Shown here in pieces: positions 26,972 through 35,005 of a DNA stretch of 64,000 nucleotides. Source of the DNA: Parasporobacterium paucivorans DSM 15970. GTDB lineage: Bacteria; Bacillota; Clostridia; Lachnospirales; Lachnospiraceae. A program made the position numbers and the translations under genes. Positions within the stretch are counted from its first letter, which is position 1; each line of letters begins with the position of its first letter. The stretch is taken from the NCBI RefSeq assembly GCF_900141895.1, contig NZ_FQYT01000005.1, positions 62,001 through 126,000 on the forward strand, in the 5' to 3' direction. The notes under the pieces are model-generated. The model was not told the origin of the DNA and made no database searches. It saw only the letters and a program-made list of their open reading frames with translations.

Positions 26972-27361
26972 TCATGTTTCGATGCGGGTAATCCAAAATT
27001 TTCGTTCAACCCCGCCGGCTCCCTTGCTCTTTGCAGTGAATCCTAACTCTTTGCAAAAATTCATGTATTCTGTTTCCAAATCTTGTGAGGGATTGGGATT
27101 GTGTTTTAATATCTGGCTTATAGCCGGGCCCGTATCCCTTGCCTCACGATTGTATTTTGTATGGGCATCATAGCTGTTGTTTTTATAACCTATAAATCTG
27201 CTTGGGTAAAAACTATATCCCTGTTCTTTCTTCACAGCTACAAAATTTATGCCTTCTGTAATTAAGCCTATCGCGAAGTCTTGCTTGGCTGGATCCTGAA
27301 GATAGTCATCAAAAGTAAGTATGTTCTCAAAAATGTCAGCTGATTCCGTTATAAAGTCCAT
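26972..27361 (-). CDS. uncharacterised 129-residue protein
   Basis: I do not recognise this protein. It is soluble and mixed in charge, with an aromatic stretch GYSFYPSRFIGYKNNSYDAH, then REARDTGPAISQIL and a C-terminal AGGVERKFWI. The wording of the central part reminds me of modules attached to HNH or McrB-like nucleases, but no catalytic motif is present, so I give no function. The ORF appears real: AAGGTGG lies about 8 bases before the ATG, it is the last gene of the minus-strand MarR cluster, and a bidirectional terminator follows. It could be a truncated remnant of a longer protein. Confidence 0.55.
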   Translation of the reverse strand: MDFITESADIFENILTFDDYLQDPAKQDFAIGLITEGINFVAVKKEQGYSFYPSRFIGYKNNSYDAHTKYNREARDTGPAISQILKHNPNPSQDLETEYMNFCKELGFTAKSKGAGGVERKFWITRIET

Positions 27362-27485
27362 TACGCCACCACCTTTTCACAATATTCTGATTCATTTCAA
27401 TTATATATTCAGGCATACATTCGTGCAAAAGGAATTCCACACATCATGACCGAATGCAGGCAGAACAGCATTCAGAAAAAAAGTC

Positions 27486-28091
27486 TTAAAACGTTTTTGC
27501 AAATTCCTTCGCTTTCTCTATAGCCGCTCCAACGATAGCATCAACATCATTTCCAATGACGTCTAAACCATCTGCTGCGATAGTTGTGAAATCAATAATT
27601 CCCAGGAAGCCAAGTATTGTCCGTAGATATCTGTCACCCATTTCAAAGGTTGCGGCGGGACCTGCTGAATAATCGCCTCCTCTGCCAGAAATGTTAACGG
27701 CTTTTTTGCCTGTGCATAATCCCACTGAACCTGTCGCCGTATACTTAAAGGTGATTCCGGTAACGGAAATATAATCGATATAAGCTTTGAGGATAGCCGG
27801 AATGCTCAGGTTCCATAATGGTTCTGCGATTACATATTTGTCTGCCTCTAAAAACTGATATGCATATTTCAGGATTGGATGGTCTCTGCCAAATCCTGGA
27901 GCGGGAATGTGCAGTTCCTGAAGCTGTCCGACTGGAAGCAGGGTAACTCCTTCTTTGTACAAATCCAATGTGATAATTTCATCGTCGGGATTTAGTTTTT
28001 TGTACTCCTCGATGAAGCTGTCTGAAATCTTGAAGGTCCTTGACTGGCCCTTTTCTTTGGCGTTTGCTTTAATGTACAATACTTTACTCAT
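27486..28091 (-). CDS. azoR: FMN-dependent NADH:quinone/azo reductase (AzoR family)
   Basis: A 201-residue flavodoxin-like protein. It starts with KVLYIKANAKEKGQSRTFKIS (phosphate-binding loop for FMN) and has FLEADKYVIAEPLWNLSIPA and TFKYTATGSVGLCTGKKAVN, with ISGRGGDYS, all typical of AzoR/AcpD. It reduces quinones and azo compounds by two electrons using NAD(P)H. It is the third gene of a minus-strand operon led by a MarR regulator, consistent with control by reactive electrophiles or quinones. Ribosome site AAGGAG lies upstream. Confidence 0.93.
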   Translation of the reverse strand: MSKVLYIKANAKEKGQSRTFKISDSFIEEYKKLNPDDEIITLDLYKEGVTLLPVGQLQELHIPAPGFGRDHPILKYAYQFLEADKYVIAEPLWNLSIPAILKAYIDYISVTGITFKYTATGSVGLCTGKKAVNISGRGGDYSAGPAATFEMGDRYLRTILGFLGIIDFTTIAADGLDVIGNDVDAIVGAAIEKAKEFAKTF

Positions 28092-28127
28092 AGTGTTTTT
28101 CTCCTTTTCTTGCTTGGTTTTATATTC

Positions 28128-29051
28128 CTATAAGCTGCATACTCCAGAAATGGTATCGCAGGACAGCGGGCTGGTAACCGCCTCTATAAAAACTCCGTTT
28201 CCGGCGCGAATTGTCCTGCATTGATTCTTTTTCAAAAGTTTATCAATCATTTCAGTATATTCCCTCGTTGTCATATCAAAGCACATTTGCAATTCAATTG
28301 GTGCCACTCTCTCATATTTAGATATGAAACCCAATACATTTTCTTCAGTCTTTTCAGGCCTGGAACCGGTAACCGATCCCGCAGTCAGGGAATTGATTAC
28401 AGCCTGAAAGGATTCAAAGCTTTGATAGCTGTGCAGCAGAATCTCTTTATCACCATACCTTACTAAAAAGGTTGGAAAACCCCGGACACCATATTTCTGA
28501 GTTATCTTTAAATCTTCCTGGAATGCTGCCTCTGCGGAACCATCAGATAATCTCTCTAAAAATTTCGATATATCCAAGCCCACCTCGGAGGCTAATTCGA
28601 TCTGCACCTCCGGCCTGCTTGTTTGCTTTGCTTCTGCGGAGGAAGCTTCCCGCATCCGCCTTAAAAACTTGTCAGCCAGCACCTGGTTTTCCATCTGGGC
28701 TGCTTTGTAAGCGATGTTCTGAGGATAGGTGGATGGATATTCGTTCGAAAACAAATGAAATCCTTCGCTTTCAACCGGCATTCCATGCCTCTCGGAAGCT
28801 TCAACCCAATGTTTTACGATCTGTTTGTTTGACCGTTCAGGGTCTCTCCCGATGTCATTGTAGCTGTCATAGAAGTCTCTTATATCCTTTACCAGACCTC
28901 CCATCACATATTTAACTTCCAGCTGGTCTCCATACCAGGTTTCCAGCTTACGTAAAAATGGTTCACTGCCCCAGCACCAGGTACAGACAGGATCTGTGAA
29001 TTCGATTATGTCAATTTTTTTATTGCTTTTCATTTCATCTCTTCTTTCCAT
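28128..29051 (-). CDS. DsbA/FrnE-family thioredoxin-fold protein
   Basis: About 307 residues. It begins IIEFTDPVCTWCWGSEPFLR, with a CxxC-like site CTWC, and has FYDSYNDIGRDPERSNKQ and a cis-Pro stretch YGVRGFPTFLV, typical of cytoplasmic DsbA-like proteins such as FrnE and the SpxH/YjbH adaptor group. No signal peptide is present. The C-terminal ~80 residues (after residue 220) form an extra helical and beta region ending in a Cys-containing tail. ATG 29051 was chosen: GAGG lies 9 bases upstream and the start is 4 bases after the MarR stop codon. A thiol redox or Spx-degradation role is possible; the latter is unproven. Confidence 0.82.
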   Translation of the reverse strand: MERRDEMKSNKKIDIIEFTDPVCTWCWGSEPFLRKLETWYGDQLEVKYVMGGLVKDIRDFYDSYNDIGRDPERSNKQIVKHWVEASERHGMPVESEGFHLFSNEYPSTYPQNIAYKAAQMENQVLADKFLRRMREASSAEAKQTSRPEVQIELASEVGLDISKFLERLSDGSAEAAFQEDLKITQKYGVRGFPTFLVRYGDKEILLHSYQSFESFQAVINSLTAGSVTGSRPEKTEENVLGFISKYERVAPIELQMCFDMTTREYTEMIDKLLKKNQCRTIRAGNGVFIEAVTSPLSCDTISGVCSL

Positions 29052-29055
29052 ATAA

Positions 29056-29499
29056 TTATACCTCAATTTTTCTGGCAATACTAATTAATGTTAATTTTTC
29101 TTCTTCTGTCAGGTTCTGAAAACTTATTCCTAAATCCTTAAGATGGCTAGGGAAGATCTCTTCAATTTGCTGTTTCCCCTTTTCCGTGATGGAAATCATC
29201 CAGGATCTTTTGTCTGCAGGATTGATGCGCCTTACTATCAATGCATCTTTTTCAAGATTATTGATCACAACGGTCACGTTTCCGGAAGAGGAGAGTATTT
29301 TCTCAATTATCTCGTTGATTGTAAGCTCGCCCTTATGGTATAAGACTTCCAGAACAGCAAATTGTGAAGTAGTCAGACCTCCTTCGCCAAATATTTTGCC
29401 AGCTCTTTTGTGAAGCGCCTGTGTAGCTCTGCTTAAACAGATAAACACCTTTAGATTCGAGTCATTTAATGCACCGTAGGATATTTCATTTTTCTTCAT
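29056..29499 (-). CDS. MarR-family transcriptional regulator
   Basis: A 147-residue MarR protein: GEGGLTTSQFAVLEVLYHKG, NEIIEKILSSSGNVTVVINN (recognition helix), and the wing IVRRINPADKRSWMISITEKG. MarR proteins are dimeric repressors released by phenolics or oxidants. It heads the operon with the DsbA-like and AzoR genes and is divergent from an extradiol dioxygenase. A palindrome lies inside its own promoter. There is no Shine-Dalgarno sequence before the ATG, and the predicted transcript start coincides with it, so the mRNA may be leaderless. Confidence 0.92.
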   Translation of the reverse strand: MKKNEISYGALNDSNLKVFICLSRATQALHKRAGKIFGEGGLTTSQFAVLEVLYHKGELTINEIIEKILSSSGNVTVVINNLEKDALIVRRINPADKRSWMISITEKGKQQIEEIFPSHLKDLGISFQNLTEEEKLTLISIARKIEV

Positions 29500-29505
29500 A
29501 TTTTT

Positions 29506-29535
29506 AGTATATTACTAACTAGTGATATATGTCAA
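29506..29535 (-). promoter_or_regulatory. marR promoter with internal palindrome
   Basis: On the minus strand TTGACA (29535-29530), an 18-base spacer and TATACT (29511-29506) form a strong promoter. The spacer contains the imperfect inverted repeat ATATtACTA / TAGTgATAT (29509-29528 on the plus strand), a size and place suited to a MarR dimer. Confidence 0.72.
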
Positions 29536-29540
29536 TGGAA

Positions 29541-29588
29541 TTGATTGGCGCTGGAAATAGTTGTATAATCAAATTAGTTGCTCAACTA
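29541..29588 (+). promoter_or_regulatory. dioxygenase promoter with downstream palindrome
   Basis: TTGATT (29541-29546), a 17-base spacer and TATAAT (29564-29569) are followed at 29575-29588 by the perfect repeat TAGTTG-CT-CAACTA. The repeat covers the predicted start of transcription and shares a TAGT core with the palindrome in the divergent marR promoter, so the same repressor may bind both. Confidence 0.65.
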
Positions 29589-29606
29589 TTTAAAGGAGGC
29601 ATGAAT

Positions 29607-30386
29607 ATGGCAAATACTGGAAAAAAAATGCCGGCATTATTTATTGGACATGGATCACCCATGAATGCAGTAGAAGATAATGTATATACAAGGAACTGGC
29701 AGAAGATAGCTGGAAGAATCCCAAAACCGGAGGCAATTCTTTCGGTTTCAGCCCATTGGTATACAGATGGAAGCAGAATAATGGATGAGACTCACCCCAA
29801 AATGGTGTATGATATGTTTGGGTTTCCAGATGAACTATACAGGGTTGAATACAAAGCCAAGGGATCGCCCGAACTCTCACACATAACAAGGGATTTGATC
29901 AAGAAGGATGTGCGGATTGACAACAGCTGGGGCTATGATCACGGTACATGGTCCGTTCTTAGGAGGATGTACCCTGAGGCGGACATTCCTGTGTATCAGC
30001 TTAGCATAGACAGGAATTCCAGTGCCGAGATGCATTTCCAAATAGGGCAGGAAATAAGCGCTCTGCGGGAAAGAGGCGTTCTGATTTTGGGCAGCGGAAA
30101 TGTGGTCCACAATCTTTCGGAAATAAATTGGAACATGGAGGACGGTTATCTGTGGGCGGAAGATTTTGATGAGTATATCAAACAAAAGATAATACAAAGG
30201 CAATACCGGGATGTAATAGATTATAAGTCAGCCGGAAAATCTTCTGAGTTGGCATTTTATACTCCGGAACATTTTTATCCTCTGCTTTATGTGTTGGGGG
30301 CGTCAAGGGAAGATGACCAGATTTCCATTTTCAATGACACATGTACGATGGGGTCAATGTCCATGACATGCTATTTGTTTGAGTGA
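29607..30386 (+). CDS. LigB-family extradiol dioxygenase (4,5-DOPA dioxygenase-like, YgiD)
   Basis: About 259 residues. Metal ligands and neighbours of the class III ring-cleaving dioxygenases are present: FIGHGSPMNAV near the N-terminus, SVSAHWYT, WGYDHGTWSVLRRMYPEADI, and LGSGNVVHNL. These Fe(II) or Zn(II) enzymes open catechol rings using O2, which is notable in an anaerobe; an O2-independent role cannot be excluded. ATG 29607 has AGGAGG 7 bases upstream, while ATG 29601 is only 1 base from it. It is divergent from the MarR operon and probably co-regulated with it. Confidence 0.9.
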   Translation: MANTGKKMPALFIGHGSPMNAVEDNVYTRNWQKIAGRIPKPEAILSVSAHWYTDGSRIMDETHPKMVYDMFGFPDELYRVEYKAKGSPELSHITRDLIKKDVRIDNSWGYDHGTWSVLRRMYPEADIPVYQLSIDRNSSAEMHFQIGQEISALRERGVLILGSGNVVHNLSEINWNMEDGYLWAEDFDEYIKQKIIQRQYRDVIDYKSAGKSSELAFYTPEHFYPLLYVLGASREDDQISIFNDTCTMGSMSMTCYLFE

Positions 30387-30509
30387 AAGCATATGAAATA
30401 ATTCTGCACCCATATAAAAATGGGAGGTGGTAACATTCTTCGATTTCAGGAAAGTTACAGATATGGTATGATTATTCAAACTATAAAATGTAGAGGAGTG
30501 ATTGCTTGC

Positions 30510-30935
30510 ATGAATTCAGTGAACGACGAAAAAACACATCCTAATGTCACACACCCTGAAGAACTCATAAATAAAGAGTTTAAGGGTATATACAAGTTTA
30601 ATTACTGGCTTGCGGTCAGGATTACCAATGGTGTTGGTACCATGTGGTGCGCATATGTGTTCTTCATACTTGATCTTTTTATGCTGCCACCGGTTATTAA
30701 ATCCAACAGTGTAATGATTTGGGTGACATATATCGCGCAAACGGTTCTTCAGCTGGTGCTTCTGCCGATAATTATGGTTGGTCAGAACGTTATCCAATCT
30801 CAAAATGAAGCGAAAGCCGATTCAGACCATAAGACATTAACGTATCTTGCCACTTTACAGGATGAGCAGATGCGGGAACTTAAAAACCAGACCGAAATGC
30901 TGATTAAACTCGAAGAACTTACAAAAAATAAATAG
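30510..30935 (+). CDS. DUF1003-like membrane protein
   Basis: About 141 residues with two transmembrane helices (about residues 45-65 and 75-100) and a long polar C-terminal helix. IAQTVLQLVLLPIIMVGQNV followed by a charged Q-S-Q-N-E-A-K-A-D-S-D stretch matches DUF1003 proteins, which usually have QAA-x-APxIMMSQNR here. The N-terminus is soluble. ATG 30510 has GAGGAG 11 bases upstream, a long but usable gap. Function unknown. A small terminator follows. Confidence 0.75.
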   Translation: MNSVNDEKTHPNVTHPEELINKEFKGIYKFNYWLAVRITNGVGTMWCAYVFFILDLFMLPPVIKSNSVMIWVTYIAQTVLQLVLLPIIMVGQNVIQSQNEAKADSDHKTLTYLATLQDEQMRELKNQTEMLIKLEELTKNK

Positions 30936-30952
30936 CCGGTCAGTCAGAAATC

Positions 30953-30979
30953 AGCATCTGTTAATATAGGTGCTTTTTT
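30953..30979 (+). terminator. terminator after DUF1003-like gene
   Basis: AGCATC (30953-30958) pairs with GGTGCT (30969-30974), followed by a T6 run. The stem is short, so efficiency may be modest. Confidence 0.6.
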
Positions 30980-31066
30980 ATGCCATGTTGTGCTTGTGAT
31001 GTCATTAAAAACGATGTATATTGTATAAAACACAAGCAAATACTTTATACCGGGAGAAAAATTATC

Positions 31067-31957
31067 ATGGTAAAATTGGATAAAAAAAGTAGGTTCGCTC
31101 TGCTGTCAGTAGGTTCAAATACAATATTAATAATCTTTAAAATAGTGGCAGGAATTTTGAGCGGTTCTGTCAGCATTATTTCGGAGGCGATCCATTCGGC
31201 AATGGATCTTGTGGCATCGATTGTGGCATTCTTTTCTGTCAGGAGTTCTTCAAAGCCTGCCGATAAAGAGCATCCTTATGGACATGGAAAAATTGAAAAT
31301 CTCTCAGGTGTAGCGGAGGGGCTTTTGATTTTTGTAGCTTCCGGTATGATTATCTTTGAAGCGATAAAAAAGATATCCAAACCGGTAGAGATCGAGCAGG
31401 CATATGTAGCCATCGGGGTAATGGTCGTTGCCGCAATCGTTAATTTTTTCGTCTCGAGACAATTGCACAAGGTTGCAAAAGAAGAAGATTCCATGGCGCT
31501 TGAAGCGGACTCTCTTCACCTGAAAACAGACGTATACACATCGCTGGGCGTAGGTGTCGGCATACTGCTTATTAAAGTGACGGGCTTTCACATTCTGGAT
31601 TCAATTGTAGCCATACTGGTAGCCCTCCTGATTATCAGGGAGGCGTGGGAGCTATGCTATAGAGGTGTCGAATATCTGATCGATGTCAGGCTGACAGATG
31701 AAGAGGAACAGGAAATAGAAAGCATTATTCAGAAGGTTATTGCCGATCAGGGCAACCAGGTTATGGATTATCATAAACTCAAAACGAGAAAGTCAGGGAA
31801 CAAAAGACATATAGATTTTCATATTGTCCTTGATTCCAGGCTTACAGTGGGAGAGTCCCATGATATTGTCGGGTGCTTCAAAAAAGAGATTGGTGAAAAA
31901 TTCAATAATACCAGGGTAAACGTTCATATTGATCCATATAAAGAGGAAGAACAATAA
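31067..31957 (+). CDS. cation diffusion facilitator (CDF) metal transporter
   Basis: About 296 residues with six predicted transmembrane helices. The CDF signature is clear: SVSIISEAIHSAMDLVASIV (helix 2, with the metal site residues), the HPYGHGKIENLSG loop, and ALEADSLHLKTDVYTSLGVG (helix 5 with D-x3-D-like residues). The cytoplasmic C-terminal domain ends with HDIVGCFKKEIGEKFN and NVHIDP. CDF proteins export Zn2+, Fe2+, Mn2+, Co2+ or Ni2+ against protons. ATG 31067 has GGGAGA 9 bases upstream. I see no metal riboswitch in front of this gene. Confidence 0.93.
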   Translation: MVKLDKKSRFALLSVGSNTILIIFKIVAGILSGSVSIISEAIHSAMDLVASIVAFFSVRSSSKPADKEHPYGHGKIENLSGVAEGLLIFVASGMIIFEAIKKISKPVEIEQAYVAIGVMVVAAIVNFFVSRQLHKVAKEEDSMALEADSLHLKTDVYTSLGVGVGILLIKVTGFHILDSIVAILVALLIIREAWELCYRGVEYLIDVRLTDEEEQEIESIIQKVIADQGNQVMDYHKLKTRKSGNKRHIDFHIVLDSRLTVGESHDIVGCFKKEIGEKFNNTRVNVHIDPYKEEEQ

Positions 31958-31998
31958 TTGTTTTCCTCCAGTTACCGTGGTCAGAGAGGATGGCATAA

Positions 31999-32532
31999 AT
32001 GGGAATATTCAGAAGAAGATCAAAACACAGTACGAGTGAGATCCCTGCAATATGCAATGTGAATCTTGAACGTTATCTGGGGACGTGGTATGAGATTGCC
32101 AGACTGCCCCATTCATTTGAAAAAGGACTTGATAATGTAACAGCTACGTACAATCTTAAAACGGATGGAAATATCGAGGTTGTAAACGCTGGGATGAAAA
32201 ACGGCGAAAAAAAAGCTGCGAAGGCGACCGCCTGGATACCTGATAAAAACTGTACGGGGAAATTGCTTGTGAGTTTCTTCAGACCGTTTAAAAGTGAGTA
32301 TAATATTATCAAACTCAATGAAGACTACAGTTTTGCCATAGTTACAAGCAGTTCAAAGAATTACCTGTGGATTCTGAGCCGGGAACCCAGGATCAGCGAA
32401 GAATTATATAACGATTTGATTTCATTTGCAGCTTCCAAGGGATTTGATACTTCAAAAATTATTAAAGTAAATCAAAGTGACATTCGGAGGCAACCTTGTG
32501 AAAAAACCAATGCCGAGCACCAAAAACGGTAA
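31999..32532 (+). CDS. lipocalin-family protein (Blc-like)
   Basis: A 177-residue protein whose N-terminal half is a lipocalin: LERYLGTWYEIARLPHSFEK (the GxW motif), then NVTATYNLKTDGNIEVVNAG, a mid-strand FRPFKSEYNIIKL, and NYLWILSREPRISEELYNDL. These are small barrels that bind lipids. Unlike bacterial Blc of Gram-negatives there is no signal peptide or lipobox, so it is probably cytoplasmic. Its 3' end overlaps the YfhO start by 35 bases, suggesting translational coupling with a membrane protein that handles lipid-linked sugars. Confidence 0.88.
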   Translation: MGIFRRRSKHSTSEIPAICNVNLERYLGTWYEIARLPHSFEKGLDNVTATYNLKTDGNIEVVNAGMKNGEKKAAKATAWIPDKNCTGKLLVSFFRPFKSEYNIIKLNEDYSFAIVTSSSKNYLWILSREPRISEELYNDLISFAASKGFDTSKIIKVNQSDIRRQPCEKTNAEHQKR

Positions 32533-34966
32533 GGATACAATAGCGTATTTACTGCTGATTATTTTTGCGGCAATACTAATCCTTATAATTAAAAAAGATG
32601 GGTTTTTGTATGGATCCAGGGTAGACTGGATTTCTCAGCATAGCGTTATACCAGATTACTTTCGACAGAAATTCTATGAAACGGGGAATCTTTTCCCGGA
32701 TTTTGCAATGAATCTGGGTGGCGGGCAAAATATTTACAATTTCTCCTACTATGGACTGTTGAGTCCAATTGTCCTTTTCTCTTATTTACTTCCATGGGTA
32801 TCTATGACAGCCTATATTTCGGCAACGAGTATTATCATTGTTATTTCAAGCGGCTGCTTATGCTACAAATGGCTGACAGCTAATGAAATACCTCGTAAAA
32901 TAGCATTTACGGCTGCAATCTGCTTTATTTGTGCAGGACCGCTCATTTTTCAGTCACATCGGCAGATAATGTTCGTGGACTACTTCCCGTTTTTATTTTT
33001 GGGACTTTTTGGTGTGGATCAGTACCGCAGAATTCATAAAAAAGGGATGTTTATTTTGGGTGCGTTCTGCTGTATCATGACAAGCTACTTTTTTAGTGTG
33101 GGATGTATTTTGACTCTATTGATTTATGCTGCTTTTGTAAATTTAAAGAGCAGGCCAGATTCCAGTCTGCGGGAATTATCGAAAGGGCTGATTCCTTTTA
33201 TTAAAGGAATTGCTATCGCGGTTTTTATGGCAGGAGTGCTTTGGCTGCCCACACTTTATGTAGTCGTGAACGGGAGGGGTGGAGGTTCCGTTTCGTGGCT
33301 GTCGTTAATTATTCCAACATTACCTTTCAAAGCATTAATGCAGGGGGAATATTCACTGGGATTGACTGCCATCTCCCTTATTGCGTTGATATCGGCATTG
33401 CTTGGCAAGAAAAGAAATGAGAAGATTATAGCACTTATTTTAACCTTATTTTTGATATCCCCTCTTTTTTTGTATCTGCTTAACGGAACCATTTATATTC
33501 GTGAAAAGGCGCTGATTCCTTTATTGCCCCTTTATATTCTTGTAACGGCAGTATTTTTGAGGAAGGTCGAAAAGACAGTCAACAGGTTCGAAATAAAAAA
33601 GTTTTGCAGGAAAGGAATACTTGTTGTCGGATTGCTTTTACTGGTCATTTCCTATGCGACACTAAATTGCTTACTTGTGAATGCAAAGGATGAACTGGTA
33701 AAGGTTGATGAATACATGAATTATAACAACCCGGAGAAACTTTCGCTGATTCAGAAAGTTTTAAAAAATGACAGTTCTTTTTTTAGAATAAATGAAATTG
33801 CAGATGGTAATGTTACCAGCAATTACGTATATGGGGCACATTATAATCAGACCTCTATCTACTCCTCAACTTATAATAAGGATTACAACGTATTTTTTTA
33901 TGATGTTATGAATAACCCGTTCGTAGCTAGAAATCGGGTTATAAGTGTTTCGTCAAAAAATATCTTCTTTCAGAATTTTATGAATGTAAAATATGTAATC
34001 GCAAAAGGGAACGCCACAGCAGGGTACAAGTTGATTGATCAAAAGGGAGAGTATAAATTGTATGAAAATCAGAATACCATGCCGCTTGGCTTTGCAACAA
34101 GCAGGACAATAAGCCAGAAGAATTTCGACCAAATATCTTTTCCTCAAGGTATGGGAGCAGTGTTTGAGAATATTATCGTAAGCAAAGAAATTAAAGCTGT
34201 GAATGCAGAAATGAGTCCATCCGGTTTTGATTTTAAGAGGATTGATTTAAAGGAAAATATGCCGTTAATAGAGAATCAAAAAAATGTACTGATACAAAAT
34301 GAAGAAGGGCATTTTAATATTAAGGCAAAGCAGGGTGCATCCATTGAAATACCTTTGGATATAAACCTTAGGGATACTGTTCTGGTTGTCAAATTCAAGG
34401 TGTCAGACAAAGAAAATCAAGAGGATGTCGATACCTCTGTTACTATTAATGGACTAAAAAATAAACTGTCAAGCAGGTTGGCTGCGTACCCAAATGGCAA
34501 CCGTGAGTTTGTTTACATTCTTTCATCAAACAAAAAGTCGGATCGTCTGACCGTTGAATTTTCCCCGGGCAAATATGAAATATCTGACTTGGAAGCATAC
34601 GTTTTATCAGCGGCGGCTGTTGGAGAGGCAATCAAAAAAAAGGATCCTTTTCTTGTCGATATGAAGAACACAGGGGAAAATCAAATAACTGGGGATATTA
34701 AAGTAAGGGAAAATGGGTATTTTGCAATTACAATACCATTTGATAAAGGATTTGATGTCATCGTGGACGGTAAAAAACAAAATTATGAAAAAGTGAATAC
34801 TGCCTTTATTGGATTTCCAATTGATAAGGGTGAGCATCATATCGAAATTAGATATAATTCCCCGTATAAAAGGGCAGGGATGGCAGTGTCTGTAATCGGT
34901 TTTATCATGTTTGCATTAAGCTGTATTTCTGACCGAAAATACAGAATTAATAGCAGGAAGCTTTAA
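32498..34966 (+). CDS. YfhO-family membrane protein
   Basis: About 822 residues with a dozen or more transmembrane helices in the first 400 residues (including one at residues 12-30), then a large extracytoplasmic region and a final helix. GSRVDWISQHSVIPDYFRQK near the start and MNLGGGQNIYNFSYYGLLSP are typical of YfhO proteins, which have a GT-C fold. In Staphylococcus aureus and Bacillus, YfhO transfers sugars from polyprenyl phosphate to lipoteichoic acid together with CsbB. GTG 32498 has GGAGG 7 bases upstream. A CsbB-like GT2 lies far away at 11425. The next gene is a secreted-side PIG-L deacetylase. Confidence 0.88.
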   Translation: MKKPMPSTKNGKDTIAYLLLIIFAAILILIIKKDGFLYGSRVDWISQHSVIPDYFRQKFYETGNLFPDFAMNLGGGQNIYNFSYYGLLSPIVLFSYLLPWVSMTAYISATSIIIVISSGCLCYKWLTANEIPRKIAFTAAICFICAGPLIFQSHRQIMFVDYFPFLFLGLFGVDQYRRIHKKGMFILGAFCCIMTSYFFSVGCILTLLIYAAFVNLKSRPDSSLRELSKGLIPFIKGIAIAVFMAGVLWLPTLYVVVNGRGGGSVSWLSLIIPTLPFKALMQGEYSLGLTAISLIALISALLGKKRNEKIIALILTLFLISPLFLYLLNGTIYIREKALIPLLPLYILVTAVFLRKVEKTVNRFEIKKFCRKGILVVGLLLLVISYATLNCLLVNAKDELVKVDEYMNYNNPEKLSLIQKVLKNDSSFFRINEIADGNVTSNYVYGAHYNQTSIYSSTYNKDYNVFFYDVMNNPFVARNRVISVSSKNIFFQNFMNVKYVIAKGNATAGYKLIDQKGEYKLYENQNTMPLGFATSRTISQKNFDQISFPQGMGAVFENIIVSKEIKAVNAEMSPSGFDFKRIDLKENMPLIENQKNVLIQNEEGHFNIKAKQGASIEIPLDINLRDTVLVVKFKVSDKENQEDVDTSVTINGLKNKLSSRLAAYPNGNREFVYILSSNKKSDRLTVEFSPGKYEISDLEAYVLSAAAVGEAIKKKDPFLVDMKNTGENQITGDIKVRENGYFAITIPFDKGFDVIVDGKKQNYEKVNTAFIGFPIDKGEHHIEIRYNSPYKRAGMAVSVIGFIMFALSCISDRKYRINSRKL

Positions 34967-35005
34967 CTATATCATATTTGCTCTTTAGAACCTGGAAGGG
35001 GAATC

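Noticed and set aside
31067-31957. Metal riboswitch in front of the CDF transporter
   Set aside because: The short leader lacks the GGGACAG and GAGCAGGC elements that mark the NiCo leader at 52636.
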